A program made the position numbers and the translations under genes. 10,862 nt of DNA, taken from Chloroflexota bacterium (GTDB taxonomy: Bacteria; Chloroflexota; Anaerolineae; JACRMK01). Below the pieces are notes generated by a model, which saw nothing but the letters and a program-made list of their open reading frames with translations, searched no databases and was not told where the DNA came from. Of the stretch, positions 1 to 4,697 are shown piece by piece. Positions within the stretch are counted from its first letter, which is position 1, and the number at the start of each line of letters is the position of its first letter. Location: NCBI GenBank assembly GCA_016200765.1, contig JACQEC010000311.1:1-10862 (forward strand), written 5' to 3'.

Positions 1-77
1 GGTTTGGCGGCGTGTTCGCGCAGGGCGGTCAACTCGGCCCGTTGCGGGGCGCTGAGCACCAACGGCTGGGCTTCCAT
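1..77 (-). CDS. N-terminal fragment of possible IS630-type/HTH protein (partial)
   Basis: A leftward reading frame starts at the ATG at 77-75 and runs off the window after about 25 codons (MEAQPLVLSAPQRAELTALR, then EHAAKP). A strong Shine-Dalgarno sequence (AGGAGGGA, 87-80) lies a few bases upstream, and a plausible promoter lies at 105-133, so the start is well supported. The pattern L-x-L-S-x-x-Q-R-x-E-L-x-x-L-R resembles the N-terminal helix of IS630-type transposases and related winged-helix proteins. That assignment is from memory of the family and rests on a short stretch. The gene is real with good confidence; its product is uncertain because the catalytic part lies outside the window. 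Confidence 0.5.
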   Translation of the reverse strand, partial: MEAQPLVLSAPQRAELTALREHAAK

Positions 78-104
78 TCTCCCTCCTCAACTCAGAATGG
101 TCTC

Positions 105-133
105 AGTATGCCATCGGTAGATTATTTTGTAAA
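105..133 (-). promoter_or_regulatory. Candidate sigma70-type promoter for the leftward gene at 1-77
   Basis: On the minus strand a -35 box TTTACA (133-128, 5 of 6 to consensus) and a -10 box CATACT (110-105, 4 of 6) are separated by exactly 17 bases. Transcription would start near 98, about 20 bases before the ATG at 77, leaving room for the Shine-Dalgarno sequence at 87-80. The call rests on matching and spacing only. Confidence 0.4.
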
Positions 134-144
134 GGTGCAACCAA

Positions 145-193
145 CCGATGCCGTTCCTATCCGATGCCGTTCCTTATCCGATGCCGCTCTCCG
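145..193. repeat. Short tandem repeat, three 16-17 bp units
   Basis: The unit CCGATGCCGTTCCTAT occurs at 145-160, again at 161-177 with one extra T, and in degenerate form at 178-193 (CCGATGCCGCTCTCCG). The first two copies differ only by the inserted T. It lies upstream of the leftward gene's promoter and is not part of any coding sequence. No function can be assigned. Confidence 0.75.
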
Positions 194-267
194 CTAATCC
201 GGCGCCTTCCACCATCAAACATCCCGTAATCCGTCGAGTCTTGCGCCGCCAGTGTGACAATAACTGC

Positions 268-294
268 CACGCTTACCGCCCTCGCGTAAGCGTG
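268..294. other. Perfect 9-bp hairpin in intergenic region
   Basis: CACGCTTAC (268-276) is the exact reverse complement of GTAAGCGTG (286-294), with a 9-base loop. No T-run follows on either strand, so it does not look like an intrinsic terminator. It could be a protein-binding dyad or a decayed repeat. The rest of 194-340 shows nothing recognisable. Confidence 0.5.
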
Positions 295-340
295 CAAACC
301 CATACTCTCTGCAGAAAGCCATAAGTCCGCCTGTCACATT

Positions 341-394
341 CACCCCTCTCCTAACCCGCGTCGTTTGCGGTTAGGAGAGGGGCTGGGGGTGAGG
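341..394. repeat. GC-rich palindromic repeat, family 1, copy 1 (left arm shortened)
   Basis: CCCCTCTCCTAACC (343-356) pairs exactly with GGTTAGGAGAGGGG (369-382) around a 12-base loop. The right side continues as CTGGGGGTGAGG (383-394), matching the right arm of the palindrome at 10669-10722 (GAGGGGCYGGGGGTGAGG). The corresponding outer part of the left arm is missing here, so this copy looks partly deleted. It lies just upstream of the tRNA promoter. Confidence 0.75.
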
Positions 395-399
395 CGCGT

Positions 400-428
400 T
401 TGACGATTGCACGCCCCTCCTTTATACT
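400..428 (+). promoter_or_regulatory. Promoter of tRNA-Pro
   Basis: A near-consensus sigma70-type promoter: TTGACG at 400-405 (5 of 6), a 17-base spacer, and TATACT at 423-428 (5 of 6). The predicted start near 435 is about five bases before the mature tRNA 5' end, typical of a short-leader tRNA transcript. This is one of the best promoter matches in the window. Confidence 0.8.
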
Positions 429-439
429 CCAAATCACCT

Positions 440-512
440 CGGGGTGTAGCGCAGTTGGCAGCGCGCTTCGTTTGGGACGAAGAGGTCGGTGGTTCGAATC
501 CACCCACCCCGA
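440..512 (+). tRNA. tRNA-Pro (anticodon UGG)
   Basis: All four arms fold. The acceptor stem CGGGGTG (440-446) pairs with CACCCCG (505-511), followed by discriminator A512. The D stem is GCGC/GCGC. The anticodon stem CTTCG/CGAAG encloses the loop TTTGGGA, giving anticodon TGG. The T arm is GGTGG-TTCGAAT-CCACC (488-504). The CCA end is not encoded: TTA follows, and that is the reverse complement of the neighbouring gene's stop codon. UGG decodes CCA and usually most other proline codons. Confidence 0.97.
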
Positions 513-1781
513 TTACTCCTCTATAAAGATCACCTCCGCGCGCTCCAACAGCCGCTGGGCGTGTTCAGGCGGCGCCTGCTTTTCGGCCAGATAGCGCGCC
601 AGCGCCTCGCGCGGCGTCAAGCCCTCCACGCGCCCCCCGCCCAGCCGCACGCGGTCGGGCTCCTCCACCTCCTTGTTGATGGTCGCAATCGTCCACGCCG
701 GTTTCAGCGCCTGCCGGATGTCCGCGTCGCGCAGGAGGCCGGCTTTCTCCAACGGGACCTGAATCTGCAAGCGCACAATCGCCCCTTCAATCGGCTGGCG
801 CGCGATAGCCGCCAGCACGTCGAGCGTCGGGTCGTCGGACTCCGCCTTGGCGTGGATGGTGACGAAGGGGCGGCCATGCACTTTGATAAACTCCCAGCGC
901 GCCGCCCGGCCATTCAGTTCCACCAGCACAAAGCCCTTGTCCTCGTGTTCCTCGCCGAAGTCAATCCGGTCAAGACTGCCTGCATAGACGACCGGCGGCT
1001 GTTGCCCCAACACCTGATGTTTGTGGATATGCCCCAGCGCCACATAGTCAAAGGCGCGGTTTCCCACGAGGCCCGGCGGCAGTATCAGATCGGAGCCGAG
1101 CATCACACTGCGCTCCGATCCAAAGGACGCGCCCTGCACGGTGCCGTGCGCCGCCAGCACCGCCGGCTCGGCGGGGTTGAGCTCTGCGATGAGGTGATCC
1201 AGCACATTGGCCACCTTGGCGAGCATCTGGTTGTTCAATTCCGGCAGGGACAGATTCTTGAACTCATCGCGCGTGAGCATCATCGAGCGCAGAACCCACG
1301 GCAGGGCAACGATTTGCACGGGGCCGCCCCGCGTCTCGATGCGGTGCACGCGCGGGTAATCCGCAATGATCACACCCTCAACCGCCAGCGTCTCGAAGAT
1401 TTCAATCGAGTGCGCGCGGCCGGAAGAGTTGGGCAGGTCGTGGTTGCCTACCAGCAGAAAGACCGGAATGCCTGCCTCGCGCAGGCGGCGGATGCGCTTG
1501 GCGAACTCGCGCTGATGGGTGGGCGAAGGGTCGCGTGTGCGATAAACGTCGCCCGCGAAGAGCGCCAGATCAACCGGCCCGGCCCGCCCCCGTCCCCGAT
1601 CCCCGTCATCCCCGACTCGATCGGGGACGGGGATGACGGGATCGGGGGCCAGCGCAAAGTCCACCAACTCATCGAACGAGCGCAGGAAATCGCTCAAGCG
1701 GGAATGCATGCCCGTTTCCGGGTCAATCCGCCCATAGTTTTCCATGCCCAGATGCAGGTCGGCAAAGTGGAGGATGTTCAC
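513..1781 (-). CDS. sbcD: SbcD-like metallophosphoesterase / DNA repair exonuclease
   Basis: Encodes about 422 residues of the Mre11/SbcD calcineurin-like phosphoesterase family, the nuclease subunit that with SbcC processes DNA ends, hairpins and palindromes. Metal-binding motifs are in order: D8-L-H10, G77-D78, G112-N-H-D115 and a later G-H-I-H. No sbcC lies in the window. The GTG at 1781 is chosen because the protein then begins NILHFADLHLG, as the family does, and because a 17-spaced promoter predicts transcription starting about there, implying a nearly leaderless message. An upstream in-frame GTG at 1802 lies ahead of the -10 box. Residues about 45-69, just before the GD motif, are an Asp/Pro/Gly/Arg-rich insertion encoded by a palindrome; relatives have only a few residues there. 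The SbcD label is by family; other Mre11-like exonucleases are possible. Confidence 0.85.
   Translation of the reverse strand: MNILHFADLHLGMENYGRIDPETGMHSRLSDFLRSFDELVDFALAPDPVIPVPDRVGDDGDRGRGRAGPVDLALFAGDVYRTRDPSPTHQREFAKRIRRLREAGIPVFLLVGNHDLPNSSGRAHSIEIFETLAVEGVIIADYPRVHRIETRGGPVQIVALPWVLRSMMLTRDEFKNLSLPELNNQMLAKVANVLDHLIAELNPAEPAVLAAHGTVQGASFGSERSVMLGSDLILPPGLVGNRAFDYVALGHIHKHQVLGQQPPVVYAGSLDRIDFGEEHEDKGFVLVELNGRAARWEFIKVHGRPFVTIHAKAESDDPTLDVLAAIARQPIEGAIVRLQIQVPLEKAGLLRDADIRQALKPAWTIATINKEVEEPDRVRLGGGRVEGLTPREALARYLAEKQAPPEHAQRLLERAEVIFIEE
1594..1647. repeat. Palindromic repeat inserted in frame within the sbcD-like gene (family 5)
   Basis: The 21 bases at 1594-1614 pair with 1628-1647 apart from a one-base bulge, around a 13-base loop. 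An inner alternative pairs TCCCCGA (1609-1615) with TCGGGGA (1621-1627). The palindrome falls where the protein has extra low-complexity sequence (VIPVPDRVGDDGDRGRGRAG) and no stop arises, so the reading frame is kept. Composition and symmetry are unlike the rest of the gene. Confidence 0.8.
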
Positions 1782-1789
1782 AGCGGTTG

Positions 1790-1818
1790 ATTGTACACGC
1801 ACTGCCCGCGCTTGTCAC
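1790..1818 (-). promoter_or_regulatory. Promoter of the sbcD-like gene
   Basis: On the minus strand GTGACA (1818-1813, 5 of 6 to the -35 consensus) and TACAAT (1795-1790, 5 of 6 to the -10 consensus) are separated by 17 bases. The predicted start falls around 1783-1781, at or just before the GTG codon at 1781, so the message may be leaderless. No Shine-Dalgarno sequence is seen. Confidence 0.6.
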
Positions 1819-1819
1819 T

Positions 1820-1883
1820 TTGCCGCCGGAAAGAGCGATGATATAATACGCCCGCTTCGGTATGATCTTCACCTCAAGGAGAG
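1820..1883 (+). promoter_or_regulatory. Promoter and ribosome binding site of the nuo operon
   Basis: A perfect TATAAT -10 box lies at 1842-1847, with TTGCCG at 1820-1825 (spacer 16) or TTTGCC at 1819-1824 (spacer 17) as a weaker -35 box. The predicted start is near 1854. AAGGAGAG at 1876-1883 lies six bases before the nuoA ATG and is a strong Shine-Dalgarno sequence. The -35 box sits beside the -35 box of the divergent sbcD promoter, so the two polymerase sites adjoin and may compete. Confidence 0.7.
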
Positions 1884-1889
1884 CCTGTC

Positions 1890-2246
1890 ATGCTCGGTGA
1901 TTATGCGGGGGTTGGCATCCTGCTTGCGATTGCGCTGACCGTTCCGATTGGCGGCTACCTGATCGCCTTCCTCTTGCGCCCCAAACGCCCCTACGCGCTC
2001 AAGAAGCAGACCTACGAGTGCGGCCTCGAAACCGCCGGTGATACGTGGGTGCAGTTCAAGATTCAGTATTACATCTTCGCGCTGGTCTTCGTCGTCTTCG
2101 ACATCGAGACGGTCTTCATCTACCCGTGGGCGGTCGCCTACCAGCAGGTGGGCCTGTTCGCGCTGGCGGAAATGATCGTCTTTATCGGCATTCTCTTTAT
2201 GGGCCTGGCCTATGCCTGGCGCAAGGGCGCGCTGGAGTGGATCTAG
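1890..2246 (+). CDS. nuoA: NADH-quinone oxidoreductase subunit A
   Basis: A 118-residue membrane subunit of respiratory complex I, which moves electrons from NADH (or another donor) to quinone and pumps protons. Family signatures are clear: the TM1-TM2 loop YECGLE, Q-Y-Y-I-F-A-L-x-F-V-V-F-D-I-E, and three hydrophobic segments (about residues 7-29, 60-80 and 88-108). Length is typical. The start is fixed by a strong ribosome binding site. Unusually, the next gene is nuoH: nuoB, nuoC and nuoD, which normally follow nuoA, are absent, and the 89-base gap instead holds an AT-rich repeat. Confidence 0.96.
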   Translation: MLGDYAGVGILLAIALTVPIGGYLIAFLLRPKRPYALKKQTYECGLETAGDTWVQFKIQYYIFALVFVVFDIETVFIYPWAVAYQQVGLFALAEMIVFIGILFMGLAYAWRKGALEWI

Positions 2247-2250
2247 TCAT

Positions 2251-2330
2251 TTTCGATTGATGATTTTAGATTTTTGATTTGGAATCCCAAATCTAAAATC
2301 AAAAATCGGAAATCAAAAATTACCCCGGGA
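2251..2330. repeat. AT-rich palindromic repeat, family 2, copy 1
   Basis: GATTTTAGATTT (2262-2273) is exactly complementary to AAATCTAAAATC (2289-2300); an inner hairpin GATTTGG/CCAAATC (2276-2282/2287-2293) also forms. The element ends with AAAAATTACCCCGGG, similar to the reverse complement of the left end of the copy at 4410-4478. It fills the nuoA-nuoH gap and apparently supplies the weak ribosome binding site (GGGA, 2327-2330) of nuoH. In RNA it could stabilise or pause the transcript. It is strikingly AT-rich beside its neighbours. Confidence 0.8.
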
Positions 2331-2335
2331 CAACT

Positions 2336-3598
2336 ATGGACATCCTGAAACTCATTTACGACCCGTTCGGCTCGATTGGCGAGGGACTGCGCGGCTTGCT
2401 GACGCAGTTGCTCGTGCAGAGCCTCGGCCTGCCGGATTGGACGGTCACGCTGATCATGCTGATTGCCGGGGCGGGCTTTCTGGTTGCCGTGGCCACCGTC
2501 ACCATGATGTTCCTGACCTGGCTGGAGCGCAAGGTCATCGCGCGAATGCAAGACCGCCTCGGCCCGAACCGCGCCGGCCTCTATGGCATCCTTCAGCCCG
2601 TCGCCGATATGGTCAAGCTATTTACGAAGGAAGACATCACGCCCAGCGGCGCCGACCGGGTCATCTACAACCTCTCGCCGATGCTCGTGGTCCTGCCGTC
2701 TCTGCTGGTCTTTGCGGTGGTGCCGTTTGCCAACCACGTCATCATCAGCGACCTGAGCATCGGCTTCCTCTACATCGTCGCCATCGGCTCCACCTCCACC
2801 ATCGCCCTGCTGATGGGCGGCTGGGGCTCGAACAACAAGTACGCCCTGCTGGGGGGTATGCGCGCGGTGGCGCAGTTCGTCTCGTACGAAATCCCGCAGG
2901 TGCTGTCGGTGGTCGGCGTGCTCCTGCTGACCGGCTCGCTCTCGCTGGGGCGCATCGTCTATGCGCAGAACTACGTCTGGTTCGCCGCCTTCCAACCGGT
3001 GGCGTTCATCATCTTCCTGCTGGCGTCCGTCTCCGAAGCGAACCGCACGCCCTTCGACCTGCCGGAAGCCGAATCGGAAATCATCGCCGGCTACCACGTC
3101 GAGTACAGCGGCATCAAGTTCGCGCTCTACTTCCTCGCCGAATACATCAACACCTTCGCCATTTCGGTCTTCGCCACGACCATCTTCCTCGGCGGCTGGC
3201 AAGGCCCGTACCTGCCGGGCTGGGGCGCGCTCCTGCCCGACTGGCTCTGGTTCTTGCTCAAGTCGTACGCGGTGGTCTTCGTGATGATCTGGATGCGCGG
3301 CACACTGCCCCGCCTGCGCATTGACCAGTTGATGAATCTGGCATGGAAGGCGCTCGTGCCGCTCGCGCTGGTGAACCTCCTGCTGACCGGCGTCGGGCTG
3401 TCGGTCATGCAAGTTTTCGGCTGGAAGCTCAACGACTTCACGGTGTTTCCGTCGCTGGCGGTGTTTCTGGTGCTGAACGTGCTGATGGGCGCCGGGTTCC
3501 TCGCGGTGTTCAAGCCTGCGCACTTGCCCAAGCGCAAGGTGGTGCTGGTCTCGCGCTCGCGCGCGTTTGAGGTGACGACAACTTTTACAGGCAGATAA
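2336..3598 (+). CDS. nuoH: NADH-quinone oxidoreductase subunit H
   Basis: A 420-residue polytopic membrane protein, the subunit that links the complex I quinone site to the proton-pumping arm. Diagnostic motifs are present: ERKVIARMQDRLGPNRAG (from about residue 64), EANRTPFDLPEAESE (from about 233) and GYHVEYSGIKFALYFLAEY. It is longer than the roughly 325-residue E. coli protein because of an N-terminal extension of about 40 residues and a basic C-terminal tail. The ribosome binding site is weak (GGGA, five bases before the ATG) and lies in the preceding repeat. nuoJ starts three bases after the stop, so the genes are co-transcribed; nuoI, usually between them, is missing. Confidence 0.97.
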   Translation: MDILKLIYDPFGSIGEGLRGLLTQLLVQSLGLPDWTVTLIMLIAGAGFLVAVATVTMMFLTWLERKVIARMQDRLGPNRAGLYGILQPVADMVKLFTKEDITPSGADRVIYNLSPMLVVLPSLLVFAVVPFANHVIISDLSIGFLYIVAIGSTSTIALLMGGWGSNNKYALLGGMRAVAQFVSYEIPQVLSVVGVLLLTGSLSLGRIVYAQNYVWFAAFQPVAFIIFLLASVSEANRTPFDLPEAESEIIAGYHVEYSGIKFALYFLAEYINTFAISVFATTIFLGGWQGPYLPGWGALLPDWLWFLLKSYAVVFVMIWMRGTLPRLRIDQLMNLAWKALVPLALVNLLLTGVGLSVMQVFGWKLNDFTVFPSLAVFLVLNVLMGAGFLAVFKPAHLPKRKVVLVSRSRAFEVTTTFTGR

Positions 3599-3601
3599 TC
3601 T

Positions 3602-4081
3602 ATGGAATTTGTTCTCTTCATCCTATTCGCCGGCATGACCCTGACCGGCGCGATTCTCATGGTCGCACTGCACAATCTGGTGCGCGCGGTGCTGGCGATG
3701 ATTTTGGGGTTCGTCGGACTGGCCGGGTTGTACCTGCTGTTGGAGGCCGAATTTCTGGCGGCGATTCAGGTGCTGATTTATGTGGGCGCGGTGGCGATTC
3801 TCGTGCTGTTCGCCGTCATGCTGACCCAGCGCGTATCCGACCCCAATGCGCCGGTCAACAACAATCAAGCGTGGTTGGGCTTCACCGTTGCGCTGGGGTT
3901 CTTCGGCATGTTGTCGGCGGTGTTCGCTCCGCTGAAGTGGCCGTCCCTGCCGGAGCAGTCCGTCTCGACGGTCGAGAACCTGGGCAAGCAGTTGATCGGT
4001 CCGTACGCCGTGCCGTTTGAGGCGGCGTCGGTGGTCTTGCTGGTCGCCCTGCTCGGCGCGATCATTCTGGCGCGGGAGTAA
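3602..4081 (+). CDS. nuoJ: NADH-quinone oxidoreductase subunit J
   Basis: A 159-residue membrane subunit of complex I. The hallmark third helix EAEFLAAIQVLIYVGAVAIL (about residues 48-67) contains the segment associated with the pi-bulge that rearranges during the catalytic cycle. The C-terminal helix EAASVVLLVALLGAIILARE is also typical. Five hydrophobic segments are visible. It starts three bases after the nuoH stop with no good ribosome binding site, so translation is probably coupled to nuoH. Confidence 0.95.
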   Translation: MEFVLFILFAGMTLTGAILMVALHNLVRAVLAMILGFVGLAGLYLLLEAEFLAAIQVLIYVGAVAILVLFAVMLTQRVSDPNAPVNNNQAWLGFTVALGFFGMLSAVFAPLKWPSLPEQSVSTVENLGKQLIGPYAVPFEAASVVLLVALLGAIILARE

Positions 4082-4088
4082 AATAAAC

Positions 4089-4400
4089 ATGGTGCCCTTA
4101 GCCGGTTATCTATTTGTCAGCGCGGCGCTGTTCTGCATCGGCCTCTACGGCGCGCTGGCGCGCCGCAACGCCGTCGCGATCCTGATGGGCATTGAGATGA
4201 TGCTCAACGCCGCCGTGCTGAACCTGATCGCCTTCTGGCGCTATATCAACCCGGACGCGGCGCTGACCGGGCAAGCCTTCGCGGTCTTTGTCATCACGCT
4301 GGCCGCCGCCGAGGTCGCGGTGGGCCTCGCGCTGATCATCGCCGTCTATCGCAACCGCGATACGGTGGTGGTGGACGATGTGAACTTGATGAAAGGCTAA
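4089..4400 (+). CDS. nuoK: NADH-quinone oxidoreductase subunit K
   Basis: A 103-residue three-helix membrane subunit in the proton-translocation path. The conserved membrane glutamates are present: E36 in GIEMMLNAAVLNLI and E75 in AAAEVAVGLALII, matching the two key glutamates of the E. coli protein. The ATG at 4089 gives the normal N-terminus (MVPLAGYLFVSAALFCIGLY). A longer in-frame start at 4017 would add an arginine-rich stretch overlapping nuoJ and is rejected. GGGAG at 4074-4078 in the nuoJ end may serve as ribosome binding site. It is the last nuo gene here; the antiporter-like nuoL, nuoM and nuoN do not follow. Confidence 0.95.
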   Translation: MVPLAGYLFVSAALFCIGLYGALARRNAVAILMGIEMMLNAAVLNLIAFWRYINPDAALTGQAFAVFVITLAAAEVAVGLALIIAVYRNRDTVVVDDVNLMKG

Positions 4401-4409
4401 CCGACCGGC

Positions 4410-4478
4410 CCGGGGGAATTTTAGATGGATGATTTTAGATTTGGAATCCAAAATCATCCATCTCAAATCTAAAATGAT
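4410..4478. repeat. AT-rich palindromic repeat, family 2, copy 2 (inverted relative to copy 1)
   Basis: Two mutually exclusive hairpins can form: AGATGGATGATTTT (4423-4436) with 4450-4463, a perfect 14-bp stem, or ATTTTAGATTTG (4432-4443) with 4464-4475, a perfect 12-bp stem. The core is shared with the repeat at 2251-2330, and the CCCGGG end lies on the left here but on the right there, so the copies are in opposite orientation on either side of nuoHJK. Confidence 0.8.
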
Positions 4479-4512
4479 TGGTTAGGGCGAATGGCATCCC
4501 GATTATCCTTCA

Positions 4513-4545
4513 AGCCTGTCAACCTGACAGGCTGTTTTGCTTTTT
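4513..4545 (+). terminator. Intrinsic terminator of the nuo operon
   Basis: AGCCTGTCA (4513-4521) pairs perfectly with TGACAGGCT (4525-4533) around the loop ACC. It is followed by GTTTTGC and TTTTT (4534-4545), a classic GC-containing stem with a U-rich tail. It lies 113 bases after the nuoK stop and separates the nuo operon from the Mur ligase gene. Confidence 0.88.
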
Positions 4546-4555
4546 GGGGATTTCG

Positions 4556-4693
4556 ATGAAACTGATGAGTGACCTACACCTTTCATGTTCACCGCCGAGA
4601 GCGCGGGGTCAGGTGAAACAGACAGTTGTTTTCGCGGCGCTCTCTGCGCCCTCGGCGCTGAAAATTCTGACCCTACGCGAAAGTGTTCGTTAG
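4556..4693 (+). CDS. Short frame from the probable original murE start into an inserted element
   Basis: A 45-codon frame starts MKLMSDLHLS at 4556, five bases after GGGGA (4546-4550), a plausible ribosome binding site. It begins with the same codons as murE (ATG AAA CTG), then runs through the family 3 repeat and stops at 4691-4693, four bases before the present murE ATG at 4698. The peptide itself looks meaningless. The arrangement could let ribosomes reinitiate on murE. It is most likely a by-product of insertion into the murE start, not an evolved gene. Confidence 0.25.
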   Translation: MKLMSDLHLSCSPPRARGQVKQTVVFAALSAPSALKILTLRESVR

Positions 4694-4696
4694 TCA
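4565..4696. mobile_element. Palindromic element, family 3, copy A, with 10-bp flanking direct repeat
   Basis: This 132-base segment is bounded on both sides by the identical 10-mer GATGAAACTG (4555-4564 and 4697-4706), which looks like a target-site duplication containing the murE start codon. Its ends are imperfect inverted repeats (TGAGTGAC at 4566-4573, GTTAGTCA at 4689-4696). Inside, the arms at 4588-4604 and 4646-4662 pair with two mismatches. The first 31 bases match copy B (6043-6073) at 26 positions, including 15 identical bases at 4581-4595. No transposase is encoded, so it is MITE-like. Confidence 0.65.
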
Positions 4697-4697
4697 G

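Noticed and set aside
145..193. A CRISPR array
   Set aside because: The units are directly adjacent, only 16-17 bases long and without spacers; no cas gene is present.
440..512. tRNA-Pro as an integration site of a genomic island
   Set aside because: No integrase gene and no direct repeat of the tRNA 3' end was seen in the window; the adjacent genes are housekeeping.
489..1790. A 433-codon rightward open frame opposite the sbcD-like gene
   Set aside because: It overlaps the tRNA and is antisense to a gene with clear phosphoesterase motifs. Its translation is rich in His, Arg and Gln with no recognisable domain, as expected for the shadow of a GC-rich gene.
2618..3523. A 301-codon leftward open frame opposite nuoH
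   Set aside because: Its translation is dominated by Arg, Glu, Gln, His and Asp, has no family signature, and is antisense to an unmistakable NuoH.
4017..4088. Longer start for nuoK
   Set aside because: It would add an arginine-rich segment inside nuoJ; the ATG at 4089 gives the normal family N-terminus and places the conserved Glu at residue 36.
4683..4697. GTG at 4683 as the start of the Mur ligase
   Set aside because: It adds five residues from the inserted element; the ATG at 4698 begins with the MKLSELI pattern typical of the family and lies in the duplicated 10-mer.
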